From Gymnopus androsaceus JB14 (taxonomy: Eukaryota > Basidiomycota > Agaricomycetes > Agaricales > Omphalotaceae): a stretch of DNA of 64,000 bases. The position numbers and the translations under genes were made by a program. The stretch's first letter is position 1. The number at the start of each line of letters is the position of its first letter. Shown in pieces: positions 22,939 through 34,426 of the stretch. The DNA lies in contig ML769393.1 of NCBI GenBank assembly GCA_009733575.1, positions 159,018 to 223,017 on the forward strand, written 5' to 3'. The notes below the pieces were generated by a model, which saw only the letters and a list, made by a program, of their open reading frames with translations, searched no databases and was not told the origin of the DNA.

Positions 22939-24048
22939 TTACAGATGTGCATCCTCACAACAACCGAAATGGGATGCATCAGGAACTGTGTCAAGAGACA
23001 CATCGACACCAGCTTCTTTTAGCACATCCAGAAATTGAGAGCTGTATGACAAGTTGTAGGCGACATCGCCAAGACAATGCACAAGTTTTACGGGCGCTTT
23101 GAAATGAGCAAATTCTGAACTTGTACGTGGTTTCCGTTTGACTATGAAGTCTAAAGTGGTGAGGCGAAAGTCTTTCAGGTGTTGTTTGTTCCAGTTGGTC
23201 AGCGCTTGTTGCAAACCGCTGCTCACAAACCTAGTTGGCGAAGTTGTTATATATATATGGAATTTAGAGACGAATTGATTCACGCACGCTTCCATGATAC
23301 CATGATGACGGTCTTTAGAGACCAGCTCTAACGCTCCTTCAACAGCGAATTGCAGTGTTTCCTGGTCAGGTTCGTCTGTCTCGAAAGCTTGGGCCCACGC
23401 ATCAAATATCGCCTGTCGCCCTTCAGCCACCTCAGGGGGCTTTTGTGCGTCAATCAACGAAAAAGTCACAGGAGAACTTCGCGGGTGTAGACATACCTCA
23501 GCAAGCCCTAAGGGTGAGAGCAGGAACAATGATAGCACTCTTTCTGGGTGGTCGATGGCGAGTTGCAAGGCAATGATTGATCCCATAGAGAGTCCAAAGA
23601 AATGACAAGGGGGGAGTTCTAATGCATCCTAACAGACATTATTATTGTTATTATTGACCTAAATCAAGCATGCAAAATAAAATTAAAAAGATTGTGGCGC
23701 ACCATGAGCAGGACAACGTCTTGTGCAGCTATCCGGGGAGAATATTCATCGGGAACGATGCCCTCTGTGGAGCCATGGGATCGTAGGTCAAACGCGACAA
23801 GGTTGAATCTTCGAAGATTAATATCATTAAACTGGGCTAATGGAAATAAATGAGTGCGCAACTCGCGCAACAAATCAAGGTAATTACGAACCAATAAACG
23901 TTTCTTGGGCGAGGAAGACTCCATGAATGAAGACGATAGTTGGACGATCTGGGACGATCTTTTTAGCTGAAGTCTCTGTTGGCGTAGATATATTGTAGTG
24001 ATATTTTATCGGTCCAGCGACCGCTGTGTCAAGTTGAACATGAGGCAT
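22939..24048 (-). CDS. Alpha/beta hydrolase fold protein
   Basis: ATG at 24048 (MPHVQLDTAVAGPIKYHYNI). Exon 1 carries PTIVFIHGVFLAQETF with the oxyanion-hole HG motif. An intron with GTTCGT donor and CCATTAG acceptor leads to FNLVAFDLRSHGSTEG. A second intron leads to HFFGLSMGSIIALQLAIDHP, where GLSMG is the nucleophile elbow. A third, in-frame intron (GTATGT donor) lies after SPLGLAE. The acid is probably the Asp in HCLGDVAYN and the base the His in PDASHFGC. The catalytic triad is therefore complete, and the product is a probable serine hydrolase of about 300 residues, without a signal peptide. Substrate is unknown. An in-frame stretch at about 23230-23290 may be a further intron or a lineage-specific loop. 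Confidence 0.8.
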
Positions 24049-24497
24049 TTCGAATAGGGAATCGAGAGGAAGGAGAACAAAACACCATTGATTCTACTGC
24101 CTTAAATACGATAATTTACTGTGGCAGATGGTGGCTAACCATGAAAACTTAGATAGGGGGTCGACATGTGCGACGCGTAACTACCCAGTCAACCCTGCAT
24201 TCGTACCTCGAATCGAAATTTAGTACGGCTTGCTCAGTGCTTAGACATTTAAGCTTTTTACGTACTGTCTACATTCTTCTACATTTCACCTTCTGTTTCT
24301 TCAAGAACATGGCCACGCTGTTTGAGTTCATAAATCAAAGAGACGAGTTCCAAAATCCCAAGCAGAAACGCACAATTTCAAATGGCTTGACCAAAGAGTG
24401 CTTCCCCGGTTTTACCGGGGCGAGGAGTCGGACAATGCTGAGAATGAGATGATGGTATCGAGATTGAGTCTCCATGTACATAGACGAGTACAGGAAC
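24049..24497. other. Intergenic region
   Basis: No recognised gene. It contains the 5' flank of the hydrolase gene and the 3' flank of the RAD51-family gene. A perfect CCCCGGTTTTACCGGGG palindrome is at about 24404-24420. Confidence 0.35.
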
Positions 24498-25699
24498 TTA
24501 CCCGCTGGTTGTACCGCTTAAGGATAATAAAACTCTGGAGGTCTTGCCGGAAGGAAGGTACGTCGAATCTTGCTAAAGGTTGAACCACTGAACAGAGTAG
24601 AGAGACTTATACCAACCTACCCAACTGGGGGGTCATAACACCTCTTGCGCCGGCGCTGTCAAAACTTCCTGCGGTACCGTCCGGCTTTAACATCTTAGTT
24701 GATAGCTGAGACGTTACGACAACCTGAAAACATGCAAGACGCTCAATGAAACACAAAGGGTCAGCGATAATGATCCTACCGTGACATTTTGAGAACTCAG
24801 TTTTGTTAACGTCTGCTTTATCTTCTCCAAAAGGCTGCTTTTCGCGGAATGAACTGAATTTTGAAAAGGGAATGATATACAGCTAATGGCCAGCAAAGAG
24901 ATCTAGAAATTACCAAAGTATCAAGACTCAGGACTTCCAAGCAGGCTCGTAGAGCAACTCACGCTTGAATACAAGGGCAAATTATGCATTAACATAATGA
25001 AATCTGTCAGATTGTTGATCTTGACGTAGGATACAAGCTGAGCGGCAGCAGGGATGCCTAAGGGAAGATGAGAGGCTCTCATGGGGGAAGTAGCAGGTTT
25101 CATATCCGAACCTTTCACATATCCGTCTATGAGACGAGGGTCGCACATACCTTGGCAGTCTAAACAAGTTCGTAATAGGTAATCAGGAAGGTACATGGGG
25201 CAACTCGGACACTAACCAACGAAAAGGACAGTTCTCCCGGCTTCGACAAATGAGCGAAGGATGTTCAAGAGAACGAGCTCTTTTGGACTACCAGGAGGAC
25301 CTGAAAGTTCAAGGATATGACCCTCAGGTAGACCACCATTCAAAAGGCCATTAACTGGAGGACAGCGCGTAGTGAAAGGAATCGATCGTAGTTTCCTAGA
25401 TTCAATCAAAGCAGCTGCCGATTGCGTCGAGGGGAGAGCAGAGCCACCAAAGGTACCGTGCCTTTGTGAGGGGTAGAGGGCTTGTGAAGCCTCCAGAGAT
25501 GTTTTCAGGGCTTCAAATAGCATTCTGTTAGATCTATCTCCTATTGTAACTTTGACGCGTTATCCTAACCGTTTGTAAGTTGATTTGCGGGATCATTGTG
25601 CGGTAGATCTTCAAGAGTTTCGTAACCGGCTTGAGTGAGGGTAGAGAGAGTGGAAGGAGGCAGTGGAAGAGAAGAAAGAGGTTGGCTTTGATTATACAT
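24498..25699 (-). CDS. RAD51-family recombination protein (RAD51C/XRCC3 type)
   Basis: These RecA-fold ATPases assist RAD51 in homologous recombination. ATG is at 25699; the N-terminus [16 protein letters not shown] resembles the small helical domain of RAD51 paralogues. The Walker A region reads [20 protein letters not shown], with Ser and Pro replacing the usual T-G of GPPGTGKT, and is followed by [11 protein letters not shown]. The Walker B-like region reads [37 protein letters not shown] then [15 protein letters not shown] and FDSAGARG follow. The end reads [20 protein letters not shown] and stops at 24498. At least five introns, mostly with normal donors; the first is short (29 or 32 nt) whichever acceptor is used. 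Paralogue identity is not certain. The start lies only 37 bp from the divergent DUF2264 start. Confidence 0.75.
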
Positions 25700-25736
25700 A
25701 GTGGCAAGTTCCAAGTGCGCGCGCGCCAATTGCATT
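25700..25736. promoter_or_regulatory. Very short divergent promoter space
   Basis: Only 37 bp lie between the ATG of the RAD51-family gene (25699, minus) and the ATG of the DUF2264 gene (25737, plus). Any leaders must overlap the opposite coding region. A CG-alternating GCGCGCGCGC run at 25717-25726 is the only feature seen. Confidence 0.5.
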
Positions 25737-27934
25737 ATGGCACGGCCCGTACAGGTGAACTTCCCGGAGGGCCGGTCTTCTTTCCCCCATGATCACGACG
25801 AAGAGTATAAAGATGCAGCAAGATTCGGAAAACCGTTAGCCCACTCTGCTATGACAAAAGCTTTTAAATTTTCCCCTTTCTATGATCAAGCTCAGGCAAA
25901 CCCTCTGCGATCTCGTATCGATGTAGCGTCATACTTGACTTCTATTCTCGATGCTCTCGAACCACATACATCTCCAAATGGCGCAAGAATCCACCTTGGA
26001 TACACTGCAACTCACTTTGATGAAGTTGCGGCTCAGCTCGAAGGTTTTTCTCGTCCTATCTGGGGACTAGCCTCCCTCTTAGCAGGAGGTGGTTCCTACA
26101 ATGGAACGTCTCGGTGGCGAAGCGGTTTAGCTAGTGGAACTGACCCGGAAAGTGAAGAATTCTGGGGGAACATGAGGGATAAAGATCAGAGGATGGTGGA
26201 ATGCTCTGCTATCGGCTACGCACTATCTGTAGCTGGGCATGAACTCTGGGGTCCTCTCAGTGAGAAAGCCAAGGAAGATATCGGGAATTGGCTCGGCGGA
26301 ATGAACGATAAAGAGATGCCGAATACAAACTGGTTGTGGTTTAGGGTAAGAGCTACAATTTCATTTCTGTTCAACCGTACTCATAATACTCCAATAGGTC
26401 TTTGCCAACCTTGGTCTTTCCAAAGTCAATTCGCCTCGAGCTGATAAGCAACGCATGAAAGCCGATTTAGACCACCTTGACACATTTTATATCGGTGATG
26501 GATGGTCGAGGGATGGCCTGAAGGCACTGTTCAGCTCGACTACTACTCTTCTTCTTTTGCCATCCAGGTCGCTCAGCTCATTTACAGTAAGCTAGCGCAA
26601 AAGGAAGACCCGGACCGCTGCGAAGAATTCAGAAACAGAGCTCGCATGTTTGCCTTGGACTTTCTCCACTACTTTGACTCAGAAGGTATATTCCTCTTGT
26701 ACTTGCTTTTCGGTCCTGACGATTTCCATTAGGCCGCGCTATTCTTTTTGGTCGGAGTCTGGTGTACCGTTTTGCCATGTCTGCCTTCTGGTCAGCCCTT
26801 GCGTTTGCTTTTGATCCATCGGAAGGAGTTGACGGAGTGAATTATTCACTTCCTGCGCCTCTCACCTTGGGCGTTATCAAGGGGCTACAGCTGCGTAACA
26901 TCCGTTATTGGGCTCATACCCAGCCCGGAGCATTCGATCGCTCGGGTATCTTGACTCTCGGCTTCTCCTACCCCAACCACAACCTTCTTGAGAATTATAA
27001 TTCTCCAGGATCTCCATATTGGGCATGCAAAGCATTTATCTGTCTGGCTCTCCCAGAAAGCAGTACGTTCTGGACAGTGGAAGAGGAAGAGTATCCTGTC
27101 AGCCTAAGGAACACCACCAAGGTGATGAAACATGCATTGCAGCTCACTACGAACCTCGGCGGGCATACATACCTCCTTTCTTCCGGGCAGCAGTGCTCAT
27201 ATCCTGTCAAGCAAAGTGCAGCAAAATATGGCAAGCTTGCGTATTCTGCTGCGTTTGGCTATAGCGTGCCCGTGGCGACGCTGACGCTGGAGGAGCTCGG
27301 TGGTGACAGTACGCTAGCCATAAGTGGAGATGGGGAAGAGACGTGGAAATGTCGACGAGTCACGAAGGAGGCACGATTCGAAGGAAAAGACGAGAAGCAT
27401 TGTTGGCTGCGGTCTATGTGGTATCCCTTCCCAGACGTGGAAATCGAGACTTGGCTCATACCTCCTACTCTCGACGCTCCGTTGTGGCATGTACGGATCC
27501 ATCGTGTCCGTATGCAGGCTGGGAACAGGGTTATATCGGCTGCCGAAGGTAGCTGGGCTATTTACGGGCAGGGCCAGGACGAAAGAGCGCTCGAATCTAT
27601 CATAGGCGGCGAAGATTCCGAGAGCGAAGGCACATATGCAGCTGGAGGGGTAGCACGGGTTGTATCAAAAGCGGGTGTGTCGGGTATTGTGGACCTTTCT
27701 CCGGATGCGACCAGGCAAGGTCAAGCTCTTCGAACGGATGCCAACACAAATTTAATCTCAGCGCGGGCAGCGCTTCCTGTGTTGCGCGCGGAGTATGAGG
27801 AGAAGGAGAAGGATATATGGCTCGTCACTGCTGTCTTTGGGCTGCCTTTTGATGATGACGAGAGAAAGAGCTGGATGGAAGAGTGGAAGAAGCGACCTAC
27901 AGTTCCAGAGGAGCTTGTGACATTGATGAAATAG
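25737..27934 (+). CDS. DUF2264 domain protein
   Basis: ATG at 25737 ([17 protein letters not shown]). An in-frame ATG at 25851 is an alternative start. Exon 1 ends at 26345 and introns are 26346-26397 and 26686-26732. Family blocks include [70 protein letters not shown] and [11 protein letters not shown]; the long C-terminal exon holds [19 protein letters not shown]. The fold is expected to be an (alpha/alpha) barrel with glycan-degrading relatives; the substrate is unknown and no signal peptide is seen. One base is missing near 26515 (GGATGGCC where GGATGGGCC would keep frame). Total length about 690 residues is normal. Confidence 0.85.
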
Positions 27935-28219
27935 AACTGGAATTATAACAAACTGTTTATTGAATATTATTGTATCCGTCCTCAGAAGTATTGTCATTAC
28001 TCAGATGTTACACATCGACTTTCCACCAACGTATTTACAAGACGGCCAGGCTACGTACGCGTCGATGAGACAATGGAACGGTACACGTGCCGCCGGCTAC
28101 TCATAAGGCTTAAGAGCTTAAGCGCCCTCCAGTTCATTCTTCTTCACGCTCACATACATCATCCAGAACTATCTCCTACTATCTCGCCCACACGGCATAA
28201 CACACTCATTTTACAACCT
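27935..28219. other. Intergenic region and possible leader
   Basis: An ATG at 28073 is in frame with the gene called from 28220, but it would put 49 basic residues before the signal peptide, so it is more likely leader sequence. Confidence 0.4.
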
Positions 28220-29596
28220 ATGGAACACTACTCCTCAACGCTCTCTTTGACTCCAGCGTCATATTCCATCTTGTTCATTCTTGCAGGTGCCACAACTGTT
28301 CTCGCCCATCCAGTAATGCTCCAGAACTCTCTCGAAGACTATTTTCCCGAGTTCTTTGAGTCCCTGGAAGCCGCAGAAAAAGACATGGAAAAGTCTAACA
28401 GTGACGCTATCCCTGGCAGCCTTTCGCCAGAACTTGACCTCATACCAACTATATCCTATACCTTTCCAGCGTCTTCGAGCTTTTCAAGCTATCCAGCTAC
28501 CACTCCGATTGTCTATGTCACTGCTGCTATGACAGATACAGACGACGCCTCACAGCTCCAAGCAACTCCATCTACGAGCTTTGTCTCTTCATTCACCGGT
28601 ATAGATTCCTCTTCCATACCCACTACATCTTCGTCCTCTACCAGTGTCAGTGCACTTGAAAGCCTCTCTGCGACTCTGTTTCATTTGGGCCCAGGAGTCG
28701 TTCTTACAGATCATACCACTTCAACGTTGGATCTGCACAGTCCGATGCCTACTTCCCCGGTCGCTTTTGCAGCAGCTCCTACCTCTAGCAATGCAGGCGC
28801 CGCTCACGATACTTCCGACCACCGCATGCCTATCATCTTCGGTAGCATACTTTCAGGTCTTCTTGTATTCTCAATAATCACCTGTGTTCTTCTGAACACC
28901 AAGCGTCTCCGCTGCAAGCTCTTCGCGCGCGGTGTTCATCACGACTTGGATTCTCGCGTAGTAAAGGATTTGGAGGATTCTAGTGTGTTTCCGGTTGAAG
29001 CCAAGGGATCTGGCAATGCAGACGGAAGTCAGCCAGCACTCTCGTCCTTACCGGCGTGGATGAAGCTTCCGAGTCAGATCTCACCTTTCCACAACCATCG
29101 CGATTCACTTTTGTCATACTTTCGCTCGGGAAGAGACTCGCTGGGTTCTCAGCAGTCCAAGCCTCAGAAACCGCAGAAAGACAAGGTTATCGACATTGTC
29201 TCCGATTTTCCGCGAAGCAGGTTCTCGGTCACCTCGTCTGACTATACTCATTCCATTCGCTCCGTTGATTCGAACCGTTATCTACAGCCAGTTGCTCCGC
29301 CTAGACAGAGCGTACCTCTTCTGACACCTGAAGAGTTCTTTTCCTTGCCGTCTTCCACCACAATCGCCTCTCGGCATTCGAGGATGGGTAGCGCACCTGT
29401 GTTTGGTTTCCGTCGGAGAGAGGCTGGGCTGAGTTTGGCGTTGAGTAGGGCGAGGTCGTTAGAGCAGGAGGTACTCCCGAATACAAAGTCAAAGATTAAA
29501 GATCGGGCCAAGTCGATGGCGTTCGTTCAGGATCGGAGTCTTCAACGAAGAAGGACGCAGTCGGTTGCAGTAATTGGGAATGGAGAATGGATATGA
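28220..29596 (+). CDS. Single-pass Ser/Thr-rich cell-surface protein
   Basis: Single exon, about 458 residues from ATG 28220. A signal peptide with ASYSILFILAGATTVLA ends at a likely A-H-P cleavage site. The ectodomain (about 200 residues) is rich in Ser, Thr and Pro and probably O-mannosylated. One membrane helix (IIFGSILSGLLVFSIITCVL) is followed by NTKRLRCK, a basic stop-transfer anchor. The cytosolic tail of about 200 residues is Ser/Arg-rich, with DSLLSYFRSGRDSLGSQQS and many SxxR-like phosphorylation-type sites. The layout recalls wall-stress sensors of the WSC/Mid2 type, but no WSC domain or conserved Cys pattern is present. Upstream ATG 28073 was rejected because it hides the signal peptide. 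Confidence 0.75.
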   Translation: MEHYSSTLSLTPASYSILFILAGATTVLAHPVMLQNSLEDYFPEFFESLEAAEKDMEKSNSDAIPGSLSPELDLIPTISYTFPASSSFSSYPATTPIVYVTAAMTDTDDASQLQATPSTSFVSSFTGIDSSSIPTTSSSSTSVSALESLSATLFHLGPGVVLTDHTTSTLDLHSPMPTSPVAFAAAPTSSNAGAAHDTSDHRMPIIFGSILSGLLVFSIITCVLLNTKRLRCKLFARGVHHDLDSRVVKDLEDSSVFPVEAKGSGNADGSQPALSSLPAWMKLPSQISPFHNHRDSLLSYFRSGRDSLGSQQSKPQKPQKDKVIDIVSDFPRSRFSVTSSDYTHSIRSVDSNRYLQPVAPPRQSVPLLTPEEFFSLPSSTTIASRHSRMGSAPVFGFRRREAGLSLALSRARSLEQEVLPNTKSKIKDRAKSMAFVQDRSLQRRRTQSVAVIGNGEWI

Positions 29597-29818
29597 GCTT
29601 ATACCTTGATTATACCCTTTCACGCATATGTACTTGTAACTCTTTTGTAGCTGCCGAGGAGATTAAATAACGAGCGCAGGCTCACGCGGGTAAAATTGAT
29701 CCGTTTCCGCCTTGTGCACGAGATAAGGCTTACTTTGGATAACGATGTCGTTCCGCTACAAAATGAAGCTATCTTCCCTACTTGCCACCACCTGGCCAGG
29801 CTCTTCTGAGTCTTCACG

Positions 29819-31683
29819 ATGATGAACAAGGATCCTGAAGAAGTCTTTGAAGGAGATGCTTCGCCCACAGCGTCCAACCTTCCGTCTTTGAGATACGAGT
29901 CTGCTTCCGATGTTGCTCTGGCTCGCCGCGTACTTCGCAAGATTGACCTGCGTCTTATGCCTATCATGTTTCTATCTTACGTCCTAAATTATACTGACAA
30001 GGCAATCCTATCGAGCGCCTCTGTGTTTGGGCTGAGCACGGATACGGTACGTCTACTTTTCTGCGTCCATTTTGAGCAAGGTTCGAGAGTAAATACAGCA
30101 TCTCGTTGGACAACAGTACAGCTAGGTATCCAGCATCTTCTACTTTGGCTACCTGGCATGGACATACCCTACAACGATCCTGATCCAGAAGCTACCTGTT
30201 GGACGATATGTTTCCATCAACACCATTATTTGGGGAGTTATTGTAGCATGCACGGCACTTTGCACCAATTTTGGAGGCTTAGCCACTACTCGCTTTTTGC
30301 TAGGTGTCGCCGAAGCTACAACAACCCCTGCATTCATCTTTATTACTTCGATGTGGTATACGCGGGAGGAAATACCATTCCGGACTGGGACTTGGTTCGC
30401 TGGGAATTCGTTCGGCGGATTTGTCGGAAGTGTATTGGCGTATGCCATTGGAAAGATAGAGAGTTCGATCTCGCCTTGGCAGTGGTTGTTCATTGTGAGT
30501 TATTTGTGCTGGAGAGACAATCATGACTGACGAACGAGCATGAAGATCTTTGGCATTGCTACGGGCTCATGGGGTATCATCATGCTCTTCATAATCCCGG
30601 ATAGTATAGAGTCCTCCACCTTTCTAAATGAAGAAGAGAAGAAACACGTTCTCAACAAGATTGCTCAAGCCGGAACAGGGAAGACGACTCGGGCAACGAG
30701 TGCTTGGAAGTTTGAACAGGTCATCGAGTGCTTGATTGACCCAAAGACGTGGTTTTTTTTTGGAATTTCATTGTGCACGCAGGTACTTCAGTTTCATCGA
30801 AAACCCCTTCGTCCAAAAGATTTAAACTTCCCCAGATACCTAATTCTGGAACGCAAAACTTTGCTAATCTCGTACTCGAGGTAAGTTTGTCTATATGTGC
30901 TCTAAAACTTTCGCTGAACGGCAAGGTCTAGGGTTTCGGATTTACCAGTCTTCAGACAACACTAGTTGGAATACCTTCCTCCTTCATCGCATTCTTTACC
31001 ATCCTCCTCACGTGTGTACCGACCTCTTAAAAAGTTATCGATTCATTCTTATCATGTATATGCATAGCGGATGGCTTGCCGGCAAATATGCTAATCTTTC
31101 CTGCTATCTTATTGCCCTCGTTGTCCTCCCCCCTGTAGCAGGAAGCGCCCTCATTTACTCGACGAGTGTAAGCAACGGCGTCAAGTTATTTGCATATTAC
31201 TTACTTGCGACGGGTATGTATACCTATTTCCCCTCTTTACCATGGTCCTATTTTTGAAATTCGCTACACAAGGTCCGGGCGCTCTTCCACTGGCTATGTC
31301 TTTAATGACCACCAATTACATGGGTGTAACGAAGAAAATGACCGTCACTGCAGTCCTTTTCCTGGCGTACTGCACGGGCAACATGTATGTGTCACCTCCA
31401 TTTTTTTGTTACTTTATATTATTCACTGACGCATTCTGGATATCTCAGCGCCGGACCACAATTCTTCAAAACTTCTGAGGCTCCCACTTATCCAACGGCA
31501 TTCCGCACGATCATGATCTGCTATGCGTTAGTGGTTGTAGAGTCCTTAGGTTTGCGTTTTTATCTCTCGTGGTTGAATGAGAGGCGTCGGATGAAGCTAG
31601 TGGAAAACGATGCAGCCGCTACAGATGAGAGGAGCGAAGAATTAACTGATTGGCAAAGTTACAATATGGTGTATCGTGTATGA
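29819..31683 (+). CDS. MFS transporter, anion:cation symporter (allantoate/pantothenate-type), with internal TAG
   Basis: ATG at 29819, cytosolic N-terminus, then RRVLRKIDLRLMPIMFLSYV and LNYTDKAILSSASVFGLS, hallmarks of the fungal ACS family (Dal5/Fen2/Tna1 relatives). Later blocks are SIFYFGYLAWTYPTTILIQK, LPVGRYVSINTIIWG, RFLLGVAEATTTPAFIFITS, WYTREEIPFRTGTWFAGNSF, FIIPDSIESSTFLNEEEKKH and LAMSLMTTNYMGVTKKMTVT. About seven introns. The cytosolic C-terminus ends at 31683. After intron 1 the frame reads HLVGQQYS, then TAG at 30123-30125, then VSSIFYFGYLAW; the family has Trp there, so TGG to TAG is likely. If real, the protein stops after about 80 residues. Substrate cannot be set from sequence. 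Confidence 0.8.
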
Positions 31684-31752
31684 TGTCAAGTACTCGGTTG
31701 CAAATCGGACGAAAAAAAACAGCTTTTCATTTCCAAAAGCAGCCTTCATATT

Positions 31753-31845
31753 TCCAATGCGGGGAATCGAACCCCGGGCTGCTGTGTAACTATCAAAGTG
31801 GGTACTCATGAAAGACAGCAATGTTAGCCACTACACCACATTGGA
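31753..31845 (-). tRNA. tRNA-Glu (anticodon UUC) with intron
   Basis: Reading the minus strand from 31845: acceptor TCCAATG pairs with CATTGGA at the 3' end, D stem GTGT/ACAT with an AGTGGCTA loop, anticodon stem GCTGT/ACAGC with loop C-T-TTC-A-(intron)-C, T stem CGGGG/CCCCG with loop TTCGATT. The intron of about 22 nt (TGAGTACCCACTTTGATAGT and two more bases) sits one base 3' of the anticodon, the canonical place. The mature tRNA is about 71 nt before CCA. All four stems are formed. Confidence 0.9.
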
Positions 31846-31904
31846 CACAATAGCAGAGTTTACTCACTTGGTCATCATGTCAACATGTCAACATCATGTA
31901 GCAC

Positions 31905-34426
31905 TCAAATCAGTACAGGCAGAAACTTATTAGGGCTGATTGCAGGCAAAGGCAAGTTGGTCTTGGTCACAAATTTCCCTTTGATAATGGCAGGTTGACC
32001 ACTTCCATAAACATCTTTTGCAGGAGGTGCTTGGAATGGTTGTCCTTCCGTGTTGAACACATCTGAAGTTACAAAATATGAGTCTCGGATTCCGGAAGAC
32101 GCAGGAGGAAGAGTACGCACAGTCATTGAGACTGATGTGTTCTGGGTCATCAAATGTCAAGTACCTATATGGAGAGATTAGACGAGGAATATGTACTACT
32201 GACTTGAGCCTTACAAGTATTTCAAAACCTAGGAGAAAGATAAATGAGTGACTTTCCTAACTCGAAGATGCGCTAAGTACATACTTCAGCAAACCAAAAT
32301 GACTGTTGGTCGTCAATATAACCCGCAGCGGCGTTCGTTACATCATTCAAACCAGCATAACCCCCAGACGGTTGAGGAAGATACTTCTTTAGACTGTGCA
32401 CTGCGCTTGTAGCACGGGCAATGTATTTGGTGTCCCCTGTTGCTCGCCAGGCATAAAAGTTGGATTCGAGAACCTCGGGACGAAGGATATAGTCTGCGGC
32501 TAAAGTTACGAGATCGCCAGTGAGCTTCGAAGGCCCTCTACAAGTTGAGATATTCACCACTAATCCAGAACCCGTGCTTGTTATAAAACGCCTTTTGACT
32601 AGATGGAACACCGTTTGCATTCCATTGGAACACTTCAGGACCGATACCGGTCCTAGTATGGAAATCAGAACTGTAGCAAGCTAAAAGAACAGCGAACTTA
32701 CGCGGTGCTGGCATATGTGTTCCAACATGCTTCCTACGAGTGCCAGTCCGTAATCAAAGATGGTCTGGTTGTTGAGAAGTTTACCACCTACACAACTCAT
32801 GCGGTTAGTACTGGTTCCATTATAGGGTTCAACGCTCCTTACCCAAGATCCAGTTCCCGCCATTGAAACATGCGAGATGACTCCCGACATCGATGAGCTC
32901 GCCCTCGTTCCAATCAGCAATGTAAGTATAGTTGCCCACAGTGGAATTCTAGTCGAAAAGCAAACAAAATCAACATTCAGGGGTCTGAGCTTCGCATTTT
33001 AACGTACCCTGGCCATATTCTTAATGGAAGAATCGACTGCTGCTGCCCATGTATCCGCAAAAATGGTGTCATCTTAGAGCGTCAGTTATGGTCCGACTCT
33101 TGGTTAATAAGTAGTACACTTACTTGTGTTGGTTAAACGCGGGTACTTGATTAAGTACTCAAAGTAACTGTCAGAACCTCCTCCCCATGACTGGAAACAT
33201 TTGTCAGAGGGTTTATGAACTGGCAGCATGGTATGCCGACTTACAAGATACTCGCCGACGAATGTGTTACTGGATGGGTCGATCCCTTGTGGTGCCAAAC
33301 CTAGAGAAGGGGAATTCAACCATCGAAGATAGCTAGAACGTTCGTCGTACCAGGGAGTGGGACTGGCTAAAAACAAGGGGCGTTAAAACAACTTGACACT
33401 GTTGCAACACCTGCTCACCATATTAGCAATAGTTCTGACCGACCCTTCCGCCAATGACCGGTAAGTATCGTTTCCGGTATATTGAGAAAGTCGAGACCAT
33501 TCAATATCAAGCTAAGAGAACAATTATCGATGATGAAATACTCATAGAAAGCCATACGCACTGTTCCGGCCTCCGCGATATTGGACTATATGCACAGTTG
33601 ACAAAGAAAGAAGAAGTTTTAAGCTGCCATTCACGAGACGTCTTGAAGGCATCACTTACCGTACTGACCACAGCTGTATTGTCGTCGAACCAAATTTCGC
33701 CATATGGAATGGTTTGACCCTTGAAAGAATGAGTTGAATAGGATCCGTATAACTGATACTTCCAGTGAATTTCTTACCAGGATATTTCCAAGCGTACGCC
33801 ATCTTATCTCCGACCTCCTGCGCCTTTTTAACGAGAATCTGATGTTCGTATCCACTCAGCTCATAAGCACTGAGCAGGCCACCCATATAACGAATTGTGG
33901 TTTCGAAGACGCTGTAGAATACATGTAAGCGATGGATCTCGAGTGAAAGGTAAGGGGATAGTAAACCTGACAGTCTCCGAAACCTTCGAATTACTAAAAT
34001 CAATACCCTGAGTGAAGTTTAGAGCTTCAGCGAAGAAGTCCTAAAATTTAGGCGAGTTATATAAGTTATATCCTTCATCCAGAGAGTGCGGCTCACGTCA
34101 AGACCCATGATACACATTGTTCCCATTCCATCAATAATCGAGGCTCCCCATCCGTTTCTTCCATCACTAGAGGAGTTGCTAACGGGAAGCAAATCGTCAT
34201 GGCCCCAAGCGTACTTTCTGTGAGCATTCATTCGGTTAACAGTTAACGACAAGGGGATGAAAACAGAGACTCGCCTGTATGCGTTATAGCTGTCGATGAA
34301 CATATGCTTCACCGTGCTTTTTACGACGGCTGAATTGGGTGGAAGCTGAAGATCCGGCAACTGGACCTGGCCTGCAAGTGTTGAAACTAAGCAAATGGCC
34401 AAGGTGAGAGCGAGCTTCAGTAGCAT
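31905..34426 (-). CDS. GH47 class I alpha-1,2-mannosidase, secreted or secretory pathway
   Basis: ATG at 34426 begins a signal peptide (MLLKLALTLAICLVSTLAG). Many short introns. Family blocks in order: HMFIDSYNAYRKYAWGHDDL, SIIDGMGTMCIMGLD, FETTIRYMGGLLSAYELSGY, KKAQEVGDKMAYAWKYPGK, WGGGSDSYFEYLIKYP, GSHVSHVSMAGTGSW, LGGKLLNNQTIFDYGLALVG, ILRPEVLESNFYAWRATGDT and FWFAEVLKYLYLTFDDP, then VFNTEGQPFQAPP near the end. GH47 enzymes trim alpha-1,2-mannose from N-glycans in a calcium-dependent reaction. No transmembrane anchor, so the protein is probably soluble and secreted or Golgi-luminal. Exon joins were not all resolved; one junction near 32530 did not fit a simple donor/acceptor pair. Confidence 0.85.

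Noticed and set aside
30123..30125. Reassignment of TAG to a sense codon
   Set aside because: TAG ends the cyclo-ligase (22593), DUF2264 (27934) and other intact genes, so it is a normal stop in this genome.
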